Numbered from the stretch's first letter, positions 1-8,508 are shown. The stretch: 38,670 bases of DNA from Rhodocyclaceae bacterium (GCA_020445745.1 JAGRGB010000045.1:1-38670); one strand, 5' to 3'. Notes: generated by a model not told the origin, from the sequence alone. Made by a program: numbers and translations.

Positions 1-127
1 CGCGCATCGGCACTCGGATGTCGGGGCGCGAGCCCGCGATGAAGACCTTGCGCGAGTTCGGCAGCGGGCTGATCGCGGCCTCGTCCACGTGGGCCGTGGC
101 GGCGACGAATTTGTCGGTGGCGTTCAT
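1..127 (-). CDS. thiC: Phosphomethylpyrimidine synthase ThiC, N-terminal fragment
   Basis: Reading leftward from an ATG at 125-127, the 42 visible codons begin [19 protein letters not shown] and continue with the ThiC hallmark [20 protein letters not shown]. The gene runs off the left edge, so the radical-SAM core and C-terminal Fe-S cysteines are not seen. ThiC converts aminoimidazole ribotide to the hydroxymethylpyrimidine phosphate half of thiamine. A ribosome-binding site (AGGAG on the minus strand, about 133-137) lies just upstream, and a TPP riboswitch sits in the leader. The kinase acting on the ThiC product, ThiD, lies 4.6 kb away on the same strand but is not in the same operon. The identity is secure because N-terminal motif and riboswitch agree. 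Confidence 0.93.
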   Translation of the reverse strand, partial: MNATDKFVAATAHVDEAAISPLPNSRKVFIAGSRPDIRVPMR

Positions 128-164
128 GGCTTCTCCTCGTTTCGAACGGGCAACAAGGAGCGAA

Positions 165-256
165 CGCGAACCGCTTCCCTGCGTTGGCATTACCCGTACA
201 GGTTCGAAGGGTGTTTCTCAGCCATCGCCCATGTCGGCGACAGCACCCCTAGCAAT
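165..256 (-). promoter_or_regulatory. TPP riboswitch (THI element) upstream of thiC
   Basis: On the minus strand the conserved THI-box blocks appear in order: GGGGTGC (about 249-243), GCTGAGA (about 222-216), ACCCTTCGAACCTG (about 212-199), then GGGTAATGCCAACGCAGGGA (195-176). These are the nearly invariant TPP-binding segments. The element ends about 40 bases before the thiC start codon, so it probably acts by hiding the ribosome-binding site or by early termination when TPP is plentiful. The mechanism is inferred; no clear U-tract terminator is visible between the element and the start codon. Confidence 0.96.
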
Positions 257-478
257 CCGCGAGGTTACGCTTCGGCTTGGGCACTGTAAACCGTCCGTGA
301 TCGGCTGCGCAGGCGCCGGTCGGCACGGCGGGTAGCCTTGCGAGCTGTGTTGCCCGATGATCGGCATCCAAGTAGGCTCGTCGCGGCCCAACCCGGTGGA
401 ACGATCCATGGCATGCATCCCTGTCCCGTCGTCCGAACTGCCCGCTGATTGGCTTGCCGTCGGGTGGTGCCGCGCTCG

Positions 479-1750
479 ATGAGGATGGCGCTGAAAATTC
501 GCCCGCTGGCGACGGCAGCGGCTATTGCCGTCGCCGTACTGCTGCTCGCAATGGTGGCGGTCGGCGAGTTGGCGCGCAGCGACAGCGAACGGCGCCAGAC
601 GGAACTGGCGAAAGCGCTGTTGCGGCCTCTGGCCCGCATCGGCGATCTCTATCATGCGCTGACCCGTACCCGGCTCCACGAAGGCGAGTTGCTGCGCACG
701 GCAGCGGGTGGCGCGGTGGTCGAACTGGTCGAGCGCATCGGCGCGGACGAGCGCGAAGTCATGGGCCTGCTCGAGGGCATCGAACAAGGCCTGCCCACCG
801 CCGGGCGTGATGAGCTGTTCGGTATCGTCGAACAGTGGCGTCGCTACCGGGTCGACCTCGACCGGGTCACCGAAGCCGCGCTCGCGGGCGATCTCGACCA
901 GGCCGCGCGCTATGTCAATTTCCTGACGGGTCCCCGCTTCGAGGCGATCGTCGCGCAACTCGAACGACTGCACGAAGACGTCGCGAACCGCATTGGGGTT
1001 GACCTGCAGGCGGCTACCGATGCCCGCCTGCGCCTGCGCTGGCTGTCGTTGCTCACGGCACTGGCCGGAATGGCTGCGGTGGCGGTCGGCCTGACCGTCT
1101 TTGTCGGCCACGCGAGGGCACGAATTGCGCGCCTGGGATCAGCCATCGCCTCGCTCGGCAGCACCGAAGGGTACGAGCCGGCGGGGCTGCGCGGCGGCGA
1201 CGAGATCGCCGAACTGGCATCGCTGCTCGATGCGTCTCGGCAGCGCCTCGCGGAGCAGGAACGACAGGGTTCCGGGCTGCTCAGGCTCGCGGAGGGACGG
1301 GAAGTGGAGCGCGTGCGGGATCTTCGCCGCGCGCGCGCCGATTTGCGGCGCGAGCGGCGCGCATGCAAGGATCTCGAGGCCCGGCACCGGCTGCTTTCGG
1401 ACGCCCTGGAACAGTGCCCGGTCGATCTGCTGCTGCTCGACATACGCGGCGATGTGGTGCATGCGAGCAGCGGCTACCTGCAGCGGGAAGGCAAGCGGCT
1501 TGCCGAGGTCGTCGGCCGGCGTCCGGCGATGATCAGCAAGGACGAGGCTCACGCCACCTTGTTTGCGAAGATGTGGACGATGGTGCTGAGTGGCACGCGC
1601 TGGGAAGGGGTGGTCGATGCCGACACCGGCGAGTCCGGGCGGCCGGGCGGAGATGTGTTGCGGGCGATTCCGTTGCGAGGTACCGATGGCATCGTCAGCC
1701 ACGCGCTGCTGATCCGCCAGCCGGTCGGCGGGGAGGCGTCGCGGCCCTAG
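479..1750 (+). CDS. Membrane-bound PAS-domain sensor-like protein without an output domain
   Basis: From the ATG at 479 (MRMALKI...) this is a 423-residue protein; an ATG at 485 or an upstream TTG at 449 are alternatives, and no strong ribosome-binding site decides between them. Residues about 8-30 form a first membrane helix, followed by a roughly 150-residue helical, presumably periplasmic region. A second membrane helix lies at about 186-210. A HAMP-like stretch, a highly charged Arg/Glu-rich coiled coil (about 255-310) and a PAS-like domain (about 315-410, with LLLLDIRGDVVHASSGYL) follow. No histidine kinase, GGDEF, EAL or methyl-accepting signalling motif is seen after the PAS domain. 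It lies 71 bases upstream of the glycoside phosphorylase on the same strand and may be cotranscribed with it. The role is unknown. Confidence 0.8.
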   Translation: MRMALKIRPLATAAAIAVAVLLLAMVAVGELARSDSERRQTELAKALLRPLARIGDLYHALTRTRLHEGELLRTAAGGAVVELVERIGADEREVMGLLEGIEQGLPTAGRDELFGIVEQWRRYRVDLDRVTEAALAGDLDQAARYVNFLTGPRFEAIVAQLERLHEDVANRIGVDLQAATDARLRLRWLSLLTALAGMAAVAVGLTVFVGHARARIARLGSAIASLGSTEGYEPAGLRGGDEIAELASLLDASRQRLAEQERQGSGLLRLAEGREVERVRDLRRARADLRRERRACKDLEARHRLLSDALEQCPVDLLLLDIRGDVVHASSGYLQREGKRLAEVVGRRPAMISKDEAHATLFAKMWTMVLSGTRWEGVVDADTGESGRPGGDVLRAIPLRGTDGIVSHALLIRQPVGGEASRP

Positions 1751-1821
1751 GCTGTGCGGCAGCCCGGCATTGTCACCGGGACCGACGCGATTCGATCGAT
1801 CGACGACTACAGGAGCTATCG

Positions 1822-3264
1822 ATGACTTTGAGCAGGTCGGTACAACTGATCGCCTACCCGGACAGGATCGGTCGCGATCTGAAGGATCTGGAACGGTTTC
1901 TGTCTGGCCCGGTGGGTGACGCGATCGGCGGTGTTCACCTGCTGCCGCCGTTTCCGTCGAATGCCGACGGCGGCTTCTCGCCGCTGACCCATACCGAGAT
2001 CGCACCGGCCTACGGCGACTGGGCGGACGTCGAGCGCCTGGCTGCGCGATTCGATCTGTGTATCGATCTGGTGCTCAATCACATTGCGGACGAATCCCCG
2101 GAATTCCTCGACTACGTGACCAACGGGCGCAAGTCGGCGTTCGCACCGATGTTCATCGACGTCGATGCGATGGGCGAGATCACCAGCGACGACCTTGCCA
2201 AGATCCACATCCGCAAGGAAAAGGAACCGTTCCGGGAAGTGGTGTTCGCCGACGGCAGTCGCGGACGGGTGTGGTGCACCTTCACCGAGCGGCAGATCGA
2301 TCTCGACTATCGTTCGCCGCGGACCTTCGCGTTCATGGACGACAACCTGCGGTTCCTGACCGACCGCGGTGTCAAGCTGTTCCGCCTGGATGCCTTCGGC
2401 TACACCACCAAGGAGATCGGCACCAGCTGTTTCCTGGTCGAGCCGGGAGTCTGGGAAATCCTCGAGTGGTTCCGCGACAAGGCGGCCGAATACGGCGCCG
2501 AGGTGCTGCCCGAGGTCCACGATCATCCGAGCTGGCAGTTCGCGATCGCCGACCGCTCGATGTGGTGCTATGCCTTTGCACTGCCCCCGCTGGTGCTGCA
2601 CGCCTTGCTCGACGCCGACAGCCGCTATCTGAAGGGGTGGCTGCGGATGTGCCCGGAACAGCAGGTGACGGTACTCGACACCCACGACGGGATCTGCATT
2701 CCGGATGTCGAGGGCATGTTGCCGCCGGCTGCGATCGAGGCGCTGATCGCCAATGTGTCGGAGCGCAGTGCCGACCCGATCCTGCGTGGTTCCGCAGCGA
2801 ACGTGCACAGCGTCGGCGCGATCTACCAGCTGACCTGCACGTTCTACGATGCGCTCAAGCGCGACGACGACGCCTACATCGCGGCGCGCGCGATCCAGCT
2901 GTTCGCACCCGGCATTCCGCAGATCTACTACGTCGGACTGCTGGCCGGCCAGAACGACGAAGCGCTGATGACCTCGACCGGCGAGCTGCGCGACATCAAC
3001 CGCCACTTCTATACCCTAGACGCAGCCAACATCGCGGTCGCGGCGCCCGTGGTGCAGCGCCTGCTCGCGCTGATGCGGCTGCGGCGCAACCATCCGGCCT
3101 TTGCCGGACAATTCGAACTGCATTATTCCAACGACAGCAGCGTCGCGATGGGCTGGCGCAACGGCCAGCAGTCCTGTCGCGTTCTTGTCGATCTGCGCTT
3201 CCGTACCGTGACGGTGAAGCTGACCGATCCGGAAAGTGGACGACTGACCAGCTTCAGGGCCTAG
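1822..3264 (+). CDS. GH13 subfamily 18 sugar phosphorylase (sucrose phosphorylase family)
   Basis: This 480-residue protein matches the sucrose phosphorylase family along its whole length. These enzymes reversibly split an alpha-glucoside with phosphate to give glucose 1-phosphate. The ATG at 1822 follows AGGAGC (1811-1816) at good spacing. The catalytic set is present: nucleophile D190 (FRLDAFGY), acid/base E231 (LPEVHDH) and transition-state stabiliser D286 (VLDTHDGI). The C-terminal DINRHFY motif is also present. The acceptor-side loops differ from true sucrose phosphorylases: KEKEPF replaces the RPRPGLPF segment, and SAANVHSVGAIYQ replaces AASNLDLYQ. The natural acceptor may therefore be something other than fructose, such as glycerol or glycerate. 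No sugar transporter or fructokinase lies beside it. The family is certain and the substrate is not. Confidence 0.93.
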   Translation: MTLSRSVQLIAYPDRIGRDLKDLERFLSGPVGDAIGGVHLLPPFPSNADGGFSPLTHTEIAPAYGDWADVERLAARFDLCIDLVLNHIADESPEFLDYVTNGRKSAFAPMFIDVDAMGEITSDDLAKIHIRKEKEPFREVVFADGSRGRVWCTFTERQIDLDYRSPRTFAFMDDNLRFLTDRGVKLFRLDAFGYTTKEIGTSCFLVEPGVWEILEWFRDKAAEYGAEVLPEVHDHPSWQFAIADRSMWCYAFALPPLVLHALLDADSRYLKGWLRMCPEQQVTVLDTHDGICIPDVEGMLPPAAIEALIANVSERSADPILRGSAANVHSVGAIYQLTCTFYDALKRDDDAYIAARAIQLFAPGIPQIYYVGLLAGQNDEALMTSTGELRDINRHFYTLDAANIAVAAPVVQRLLALMRLRRNHPAFAGQFELHYSNDSSVAMGWRNGQQSCRVLVDLRFRTVTVKLTDPESGRLTSFRA

Positions 3265-3276
3265 CCCGGTTTTTTT
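3257..3276 (+). terminator. Weak possible intrinsic terminator after the GH13 gene
   Basis: A short GGGC-CTA-GCCC hairpin (3257-3267) overlaps the stop codon and is followed by GG and seven T residues (3270-3276). The stem is only four base pairs, so termination may be inefficient. Confidence 0.4.
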
Positions 3277-3524
3277 CGCCCGACCGGCCCCGAGGCCAGC
3301 GCGGGCCGAGCCGCTGTTCCTCGCCGGCCCGAGAGCTGCCGGACGATCTGCCGGATTCACGGTCGGAGTCGAAACGCCGCAGCGTTCATGTCGACCGGTG
3401 CTATGGCGCCGTTGGCGAGCCGTCGTCCTCGCTTCCGACCACGGCGGGATCCGCCCGGCAGGGTGCGCGGCGAGGCGTGGTGCGGCATCCGGCCGCAACG
3501 CTTCGGATCTCGGCAGGACAGCGC

Positions 3525-4440
3525 TCACCCCGATTGCCTGGCGAGGCACTCTTGCGCGCGCAGCAGTTGACGTTTCGCCGCCCGCAGCCGGCCCGGACCT
3601 GCGGCGCGCAAGCTTCGGCAGAACTTCGCAAAGCGGCGCTCGGCGCGGTAGAAGTCGAGCAACGCCCGGTTCAGCCGCCGTGCGTCGCTCGTAGCCATCG
3701 ATGAAGGCCGCGGTCCGCGCGTCCACCGGAATCCGCGTGTGACGCTCGAAGTCCCGTTTACCGATCAAGGTCGCGACGTCGAGTCGGGGATCACCGAGTG
3801 TGAAGCCGTCGAAGTCCATGAGCCCCAGCCCGGCCGATGATTCGAGCCACGGCTGCGTGCGGGGCGCCCCGTGGATCGGCCGCGGCGCGGGCGCCGGGAC
3901 GGGCACGAGCATGCCGGCGAGCGCGCCGACCAAGGAATCGATCCCGCTTGCCAGCGCGGGTGCGATCCTTGTCGCGAGCCTCGCCTTCTGCTGCGCCTGC
4001 CGCAGCGTCATGGCCGCGCTGGGACTCGGCGGCGCCAGTCTGGCGGTTGGATCCGATGCACAGGTGTGGCCCATGCGCGACGCGATGTCCACGCCGTCGT
4101 CGCCGCAAAGGCGCCCGGCAGCCGCGCGCCCGTCCATCAGGCGCCGATACGGGCACCCCGTCGCAGCATCCCGGAACCGCGAATTCGAGCCCGCCCCGGG
4201 CCACCGCCTCGCGGAGTTCGATGCGGGCGACGTGAATCCGCTCGCTCCGGGCGTCCGGGAAGGCCTAGACGATCATCTGCTCGCCATCCCGCGCGACGAG
4301 CAGCGTACACCGCCGCTACGGCCGCTCGCGCAGTATCGCGTAGCGCCGCGATTGGGCAAGGACCACCTCCGGAGCGGGGAAGCCGGGGTCGCAGGTGAAT
4401 CGCATCCGCCGCAGCTGGCCGAGGTCGGGGCCGCTCCGGT
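3525..4440 (-). pseudogene. Decayed aminoglycoside-phosphotransferase-family (APH) kinase
   Basis: Family-like segments appear in order on the minus strand but in different frames. An N-terminal piece (RRCTLLVARDGEQMIV, about 4315-4268) is interrupted by TAG codons at 4316-4318 and 4265-4267. The second sits where the family usually has a lysine, one base change from AAG. Downstream come an altered catalytic-loop region (PIHGAPRTQPWLESS), then LMDFDGFTLGDPRLDVATLI, the metal-binding DFD region of APH-type kinases (about 3820-3765). After a frameshift near 3690 the C-terminal helices resume (LNRALLDFYRAERRFAKFCR, then QLLRAQECLARQSG) to a stop at 3525-3527. The catalytic HGD is changed to HGA. 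The 5' limit is approximate. The 260 bases between the GH13 gene and this remnant hold no gene that I recognise. Confidence 0.75.
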
Positions 4441-4748
4441 CAACGCGTCCCGGCATGGCAGCCGGCGGCGGCGGAGACTCGTACGGTCCGACCGGGCACG
4501 CGTGGCGGGGCACGCCGGCATCGACGTATGCGAAGGTGCAGCAGCGCGCTTCACCGGGATTCGGCCGGCCGTCGCTGCGCGTCCATGACCCCGAGTCCGG
4601 CCACCACGACCTGTCTTGCCCGATCGCCACCGATCGGCGCCGCCGGCGGCTTTTGCCGGATCGGATCGCGCGCTTCTGGTCGTGCCGGATCACGTCCGCG
4701 GTGGGGTCGTCGGCCAGCCCGGGCGACGGTCCGGGCCGCGGCGCCCCT
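4441..4748. other. Gene-free GC-rich stretch between the pseudogene and thiD
   Basis: Open frames exist on both strands, but they are rich in Arg, Pro and Ser, resemble no family I recognise, and lack ribosome-binding sites. This may be further eroded upstream sequence of the phosphotransferase pseudogene. No hairpin, promoter or repeat stands out. Confidence 0.5.
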
Positions 4749-5585
4749 TCAATCGCGTCCCAGGGCGTGGCAATGATGGACCGGGCCGTGGCCATGGCCC
4801 ACGGTCAATCGCCCGGAGGCCGCGATCGCCGCGACGAGATAGTCACGCGCCTGCCGCACCGCATTTTCCACCGGACGAAATCCGCCCAGGTGGCGGGGCA
4901 GCAGCGCCGCGACCGCGGAAGACAGGGTACAGCCGGTACCGTGGGTGTTGCGCGTGTCGATCCGCGTCGACGACATCTCGACCATGCGGTCGCCGTCGAA
5001 CAGCAGGTCCGTGAGCTCGCTGCCGGGCAGATGGCCGCCCTTCAGCAGCACCCAGCGCTCGCTGTCCAGCGGCAGCAGGTCCCGCAGTTGTTCCGCGGCG
5101 CGATACATCTCCCGCAGCGAATCCGGGGCCCGCTGGCGCAGCAGCACGCCCGCTTCCGGCAGGTTGGGCGTCAACATGAACGATTGTGGCAGCAAGGCTT
5201 CGCGAACCATCGAGACGGCCTCCGCTGACATCAGGTGGTCGCCGCTCTTGGCGATCATCACCGGGTCGCACACCACTCGTGGTGCCGCGAAGTGGGCGAG
5301 TCGCTCGGCCACGGTGCGCACGCTCGCCGCGTCGGAGAGCATGCCCAGCTTGACGGCGTCGATCGCGACATCGGCAAACAAGGTGTCGATCTGCTGCCGG
5401 AGGAAGTCGACGGGTGGCACGTGCACGGCATCGACCGACCGGGTGTTCTGCGCGGTCAGTGCCGCCACCACACCGCAACCGTAGGCACCGAGGGCCGAAA
5501 AGGTCTTGATGTCGGCCAGCAAGCCCGCGCCACCGCTCGGATCGACTCCGGCGATGCTCAGGACATTGGGAATGGTGCGGCCCAT
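4749..5585 (-). CDS. thiD: Hydroxymethylpyrimidine/phosphomethylpyrimidine kinase ThiD
   Basis: This 278-residue ribokinase-like enzyme phosphorylates HMP to HMP-P and then to HMP-PP, the pyrimidine donor for thiamine phosphate synthesis. The N-terminus has the ThiD signature VLSIAGVDPSGGAGLLADIK, then ALTAQNT, the central CDPVMIAKSGDHL and LTPNLPEAGVLL. The ATP/anion-hole motif NTHGTGCTLSSAVAALL is near residue 210, with the catalytic Asp/Cys region intact. The short His/Gly tail (GHGHGPVHHCH) is unusual but lies beyond the fold. The gene is monocistronic here, divergent from the carbonic anhydrase gene, with no TPP element of its own. Its partner thiC lies downstream on the same strand and is separately controlled. 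Confidence 0.95.
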   Translation of the reverse strand: MGRTIPNVLSIAGVDPSGGAGLLADIKTFSALGAYGCGVVAALTAQNTRSVDAVHVPPVDFLRQQIDTLFADVAIDAVKLGMLSDAASVRTVAERLAHFAAPRVVCDPVMIAKSGDHLMSAEAVSMVREALLPQSFMLTPNLPEAGVLLRQRAPDSLREMYRAAEQLRDLLPLDSERWVLLKGGHLPGSELTDLLFDGDRMVEMSSTRIDTRNTHGTGCTLSSAVAALLPRHLGGFRPVENAVRQARDYLVAAIAASGRLTVGHGHGPVHHCHALGRD

Positions 5586-5702
5586 CGGCAGGCTCCAGCT
5601 TGACAGAGCCGCAACACTACCGGAGTGGCCGGCGGGTACTCAAGTCGCCGCCGAGCGTGCCGACAACCACCTTGTATCGAAACGATTTTTCGGAGGATTC
5701 CG

Positions 5703-7298
5703 ATGCGAGTATGCCGCTTCGCCGTGTCATGCCTGATGCTGTTCGCAGGCTCGGCGATGGCCGCTGAATGGGTCGAGATCGTGGCGGGCCGCGAACGCAG
5801 TGTCGAGATCGATCGCAACAGCATTCTGCAATCAGACCCTGGCACCAAGGTCGCCTGGGGCCGCATCGTGATGAAGGACGCGGACGTCGACTCCGCCGGC
5901 TACAAGAGCGTCAAGGCCCTCAATCGCTACGATTGCCGCGCCGCGACGTTTTCGACGATCAAGCGGGTGTACCTCGACGCCGAGCAGAACGTGATCCGGG
6001 AAGAGCGCGTCGTCGAACCCAAGGTCATCGAGGTGACGCCCGGCAGCGTCGACGAGCGGCTGTTCCGGGAGGTCTGCCAGCCGCCGACCGCAAGCAGGCT
6101 GGCACAGATCGCCGAAACGGCCGGTGAGGTGGCCGCGACGCAGGCTGCCGCCGATGGGGCCGAGGGGTCGACGCCCATCGACCATGAAAAGGGTGCCGAG
6201 GAGCGCAAGAGCATCATTCCGCAGATCGTCAAGCCCCTGTCGCTGGCGGAGCGGCAGGCGGCGGTGGCGGCACGAATCGAGGCCCGCGAGCGCGCCGCGG
6301 CGCTCAGGCGAGTCGGCGGCGATCACGACGGCGGCGCCGGCGCCGATGCCGAGCACAAGACGCACGGCGCCGCGGACGGCCACGCTGCCGCGGACAGCCA
6401 TGCTGCCGCGGACGGCCACACTGCCGCGGCTCCGCATGCCAAGCCCGAGAGTCACGCCCGGGCCGACACCACCGACAGGCCGGCGCCGCAACCGCAGGCC
6501 CGCGAGATCGAATCGAAGCCGGTCAGGCCGACGGTCGTGCTCGCCCGATCCGACCCGCAAAGTGGCCACCGCAAGAGCTCTGCCAGCCATGCCTCGAAGG
6601 ACAAGCCGCGGGCGCCCGCAGCGCCCGTCGCCTGGTCCTACGAAGGCGCGGGAGCGCCGGACAACTGGGCGTCGCTGAATCCGGATTTCGCGTTGTGCGG
6701 CCATGGCCGGCGGCAGTCGCCGATCGACATCAACGACGGCATCCGGGTCGATCTGGCACCGATCCAGTTCGACTACCGGCCGAGCTACTTCCGCATCGTC
6801 GACAACGGTCACACGGTCCAGGTGAGCATCGGCGAGGGCAGCTCGATCCGGGTGATGGGGCGGGTGTACGACCTCAAGCAGTTTCATTTCCACCGGCCGT
6901 CCGAGTTCCGCATCGACGGTCGCGGCTACGACATGGAAGTCCACCTGGTGCACGAGGATCTGGACGGTCGCCTGGCAGTGGTGTCGGTGATGCTGGCGCG
7001 GGGCACCGCCCATCCGCTGGTGCAGACCCTGTGGAACAATCTGCCGCTGGAGCGGCACAGCAGCTATGCACCGGAAGTCGCGATCGATGCCAACGAACTG
7101 CTGCCCGAAGACCGGCGCTACGCCACCTTCATCGGCTCGCTGACGACGCCGCCGTGCACCGAAGGCGTACTGTGGATGGTGATGCGCCAGCCGGTGCAGC
7201 TGTCGTCCGATCAGATCTCGATCTTCTCCCGCCTGCACCCGATGAACGCCCGACCGATCCAGGACATGGCCGGGCGCCTGGTGAAGATGTCCCGCTGA
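5703..7298 (+). CDS. Secreted adhesin-E-like / His-repeat / alpha-carbonic anhydrase fusion
   Basis: The 531-residue product starts at ATG 5703 behind CGGAGG. It opens with a signal peptide (about 1-20, ending GSAMA). Residues about 22-125 resemble the surface-adhesin protein E domain (EWVEIVAGRERSVEIDRNSI...). A charged, low-complexity linker (about 130-310) includes four six-residue AADGHA-type repeats (223-246) and many further histidines. The C-terminal about 220 residues form an alpha-class carbonic anhydrase: QSPIDIND, zinc ligands H395 and H397 (QFHFHRPSE) and H414 (EVHLVH), and SLTTPPCTEGVLW with the gatekeeper threonine. All catalytic residues seem intact, so it should hydrate CO2 in the periplasm or at the surface. 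The His repeats may bind zinc; that is inference. It converges with the ABC permease gene 7 bases away. Confidence 0.92.
   Translation: MRVCRFAVSCLMLFAGSAMAAEWVEIVAGRERSVEIDRNSILQSDPGTKVAWGRIVMKDADVDSAGYKSVKALNRYDCRAATFSTIKRVYLDAEQNVIREERVVEPKVIEVTPGSVDERLFREVCQPPTASRLAQIAETAGEVAATQAAADGAEGSTPIDHEKGAEERKSIIPQIVKPLSLAERQAAVAARIEARERAAALRRVGGDHDGGAGADAEHKTHGAADGHAAADSHAAADGHTAAAPHAKPESHARADTTDRPAPQPQAREIESKPVRPTVVLARSDPQSGHRKSSASHASKDKPRAPAAPVAWSYEGAGAPDNWASLNPDFALCGHGRRQSPIDINDGIRVDLAPIQFDYRPSYFRIVDNGHTVQVSIGEGSSIRVMGRVYDLKQFHFHRPSEFRIDGRGYDMEVHLVHEDLDGRLAVVSVMLARGTAHPLVQTLWNNLPLERHSSYAPEVAIDANELLPEDRRYATFIGSLTTPPCTEGVLWMVMRQPVQLSSDQISIFSRLHPMNARPIQDMAGRLVKMSR
6369..6440 (+). repeat. Four in-frame 18-bp tandem repeats encoding a His/Ala linker
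   Basis: Units start at 6369, 6387, 6405 and 6423. The first three are nearly identical (GCCGCGGACGGCCACGCT type) and the fourth is diverged. They encode AADGHA, AADSHA, AADGHT and AAAPHA inside the linker of the carbonic anhydrase fusion, so copy number can change without shifting frame. Confidence 0.9.
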
Positions 7299-7305
7299 GC
7301 CCCGC

Positions 7306-8508
7306 CTACTCGGCGCGCAGGGCCTCGATCGGGTCGAGGCGCGCCGCCCGGCGTGCAGGAAGGACGCCGGCGGCGAGACCGATCAGGCCGGCGAGCGCCT
7401 CGGCGACCAGTACGAAGCGCCACGGCAGGGCCACCGGCAGGCCCGGCAGCAGCAAGCCGGCAAGGGCCGCGAGGCCGGTCCCCAGGATCAGCCCGAACAG
7501 CCCGCCCAGCAGCGACAGCAGCACGGCTTCGGCGAGGAACATCGACAGTATCGTCGCGCGCCTGGCACCTAACGCCACCAGCAGCGCGATCTCGCCGGTG
7601 CGCTCGGCCACCGCGATGGTCATGATCGTGACGATGCCGACGCCGCCGACCACCAGCGAGATGCCGCCCAGGGCACCGACCGCGGCAGTCAGCACGTCGA
7701 GAATCCGGGAAAGGCTCCGCAGCATGTCCTCCTGGGTGATCACGGTGAAATCCTCGCGCCCGTGCCGGGCGCGCAACAGGGCGCGCACCGCGGCGACCAG
7801 GCGACCCGCCGAAAGGCCCTCCGCATAGGCCAGGTTGATCTCCTGCAGGCCTTCCCGGTTGGTCATCGCCAGCGCTCTCGCGGCAGGGATGAAGACCGAA
7901 TCGTCGAGGTCGGTGCCGAGGAACTGGCCCTTGGGCGCCATCACGCCGATCACCCGGAAGCGCTCGCCGGCGATCCGCAGGCGCGCGCCGAGGGCGTTGG
8001 CCGAGCCGAACAGTTCGTGCTTGAGCTTGGCGCCCAGCACCGCCAGCGGTCGCGGCTGCAGCGCGTCGTCGGCCGCCGGCAGGAAGCGGCCGCTGCGCAC
8101 CCGTGCCGAATAGGCCGCGGGCATTTCCGCCCCGACCCCATAGACCGCCGTGCGGCGCAGCCGGCCGTTGGCCTCGACCTCGGCATTGCCGGCTGCCAGC
8201 GGCGTTACGGCGACGACACCGGGAATTCGCCGCAAGGCCTGGCTGTCCTCGATGGTCAGCGGGCGCGCCGTGGTCGGCAGGCCGGGTGGTCCGCCGCGGG
8301 CCGCGATCTTGCCCGGGGCGATCTGCATGACGTTGGTGCCGAATTGGGTGAACTCCTGCAGCACGAAACGATGGACACCTTCTCCGATCGCGGTGAGCAG
8401 GATCACCGCGGTGACCCCGACGGCGATGCCGAGCAGCGTCAGAAAGCTGCGCAGCGGGTGGGCGCCGATCGCGCGTGCGGTCAGGCGGATCAGGTCGGAT
8501 GCCAGCAT
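7306..8508 (-). CDS. MacB/FtsX-type ABC transporter permease (second of two)
   Basis: The start is taken at the ATG at 8506-8508 (MLASDLIRLTARAIGAHPLR), giving 400 residues; a frame open to 8544 has no better start. Layout is typical of MacB-like permeases: one N-terminal membrane helix (FLTLLGIAVGVTAVILLTAI), a large periplasmic domain (about 45-270) and three C-terminal membrane helices from about 280. The end is the family-typical PARRAARLDPIEALRAE. It lacks an ATPase domain and relies on the ATPase encoded upstream. It is last in the leftward set MFP, ATPase, permease, permease, with 91 bases separating it from the first permease. Such systems export lipids, peptides or drugs or act on the envelope; the substrate is unknown. 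Confidence 0.9.
   Translation of the reverse strand: MLASDLIRLTARAIGAHPLRSFLTLLGIAVGVTAVILLTAIGEGVHRFVLQEFTQFGTNVMQIAPGKIAARGGPPGLPTTARPLTIEDSQALRRIPGVVAVTPLAAGNAEVEANGRLRRTAVYGVGAEMPAAYSARVRSGRFLPAADDALQPRPLAVLGAKLKHELFGSANALGARLRIAGERFRVIGVMAPKGQFLGTDLDDSVFIPAARALAMTNREGLQEINLAYAEGLSAGRLVAAVRALLRARHGREDFTVITQEDMLRSLSRILDVLTAAVGALGGISLVVGGVGIVTIMTIAVAERTGEIALLVALGARRATILSMFLAEAVLLSLLGGLFGLILGTGLAALAGLLLPGLPVALPWRFVLVAEALAGLIGLAAGVLPARRAARLDPIEALRAE

Noticed and set aside
218-1111. A 297-codon open frame on the minus strand overlapping the TPP riboswitch and sensor gene
   Set aside because: Composition is Gln/Arg-rich without family resemblance, and it runs opposite a convincing membrane protein and through the riboswitch.
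1363-1821. Upstream extension of the GH13 phosphorylase frame
   Set aside because: The added residues are low-complexity and overlap the sensor gene. ATG 1822 has a good ribosome-binding site and the family-typical start.
3800-4588. Rightward open frame over the phosphotransferase remnant
   Set aside because: The recognisable kinase motifs are on the other strand; this frame is antisense to them.
6369-6440. Possible CRISPR-like array
   Set aside because: The 18-bp units are directly tandem without spacers and code for an in-frame protein repeat.
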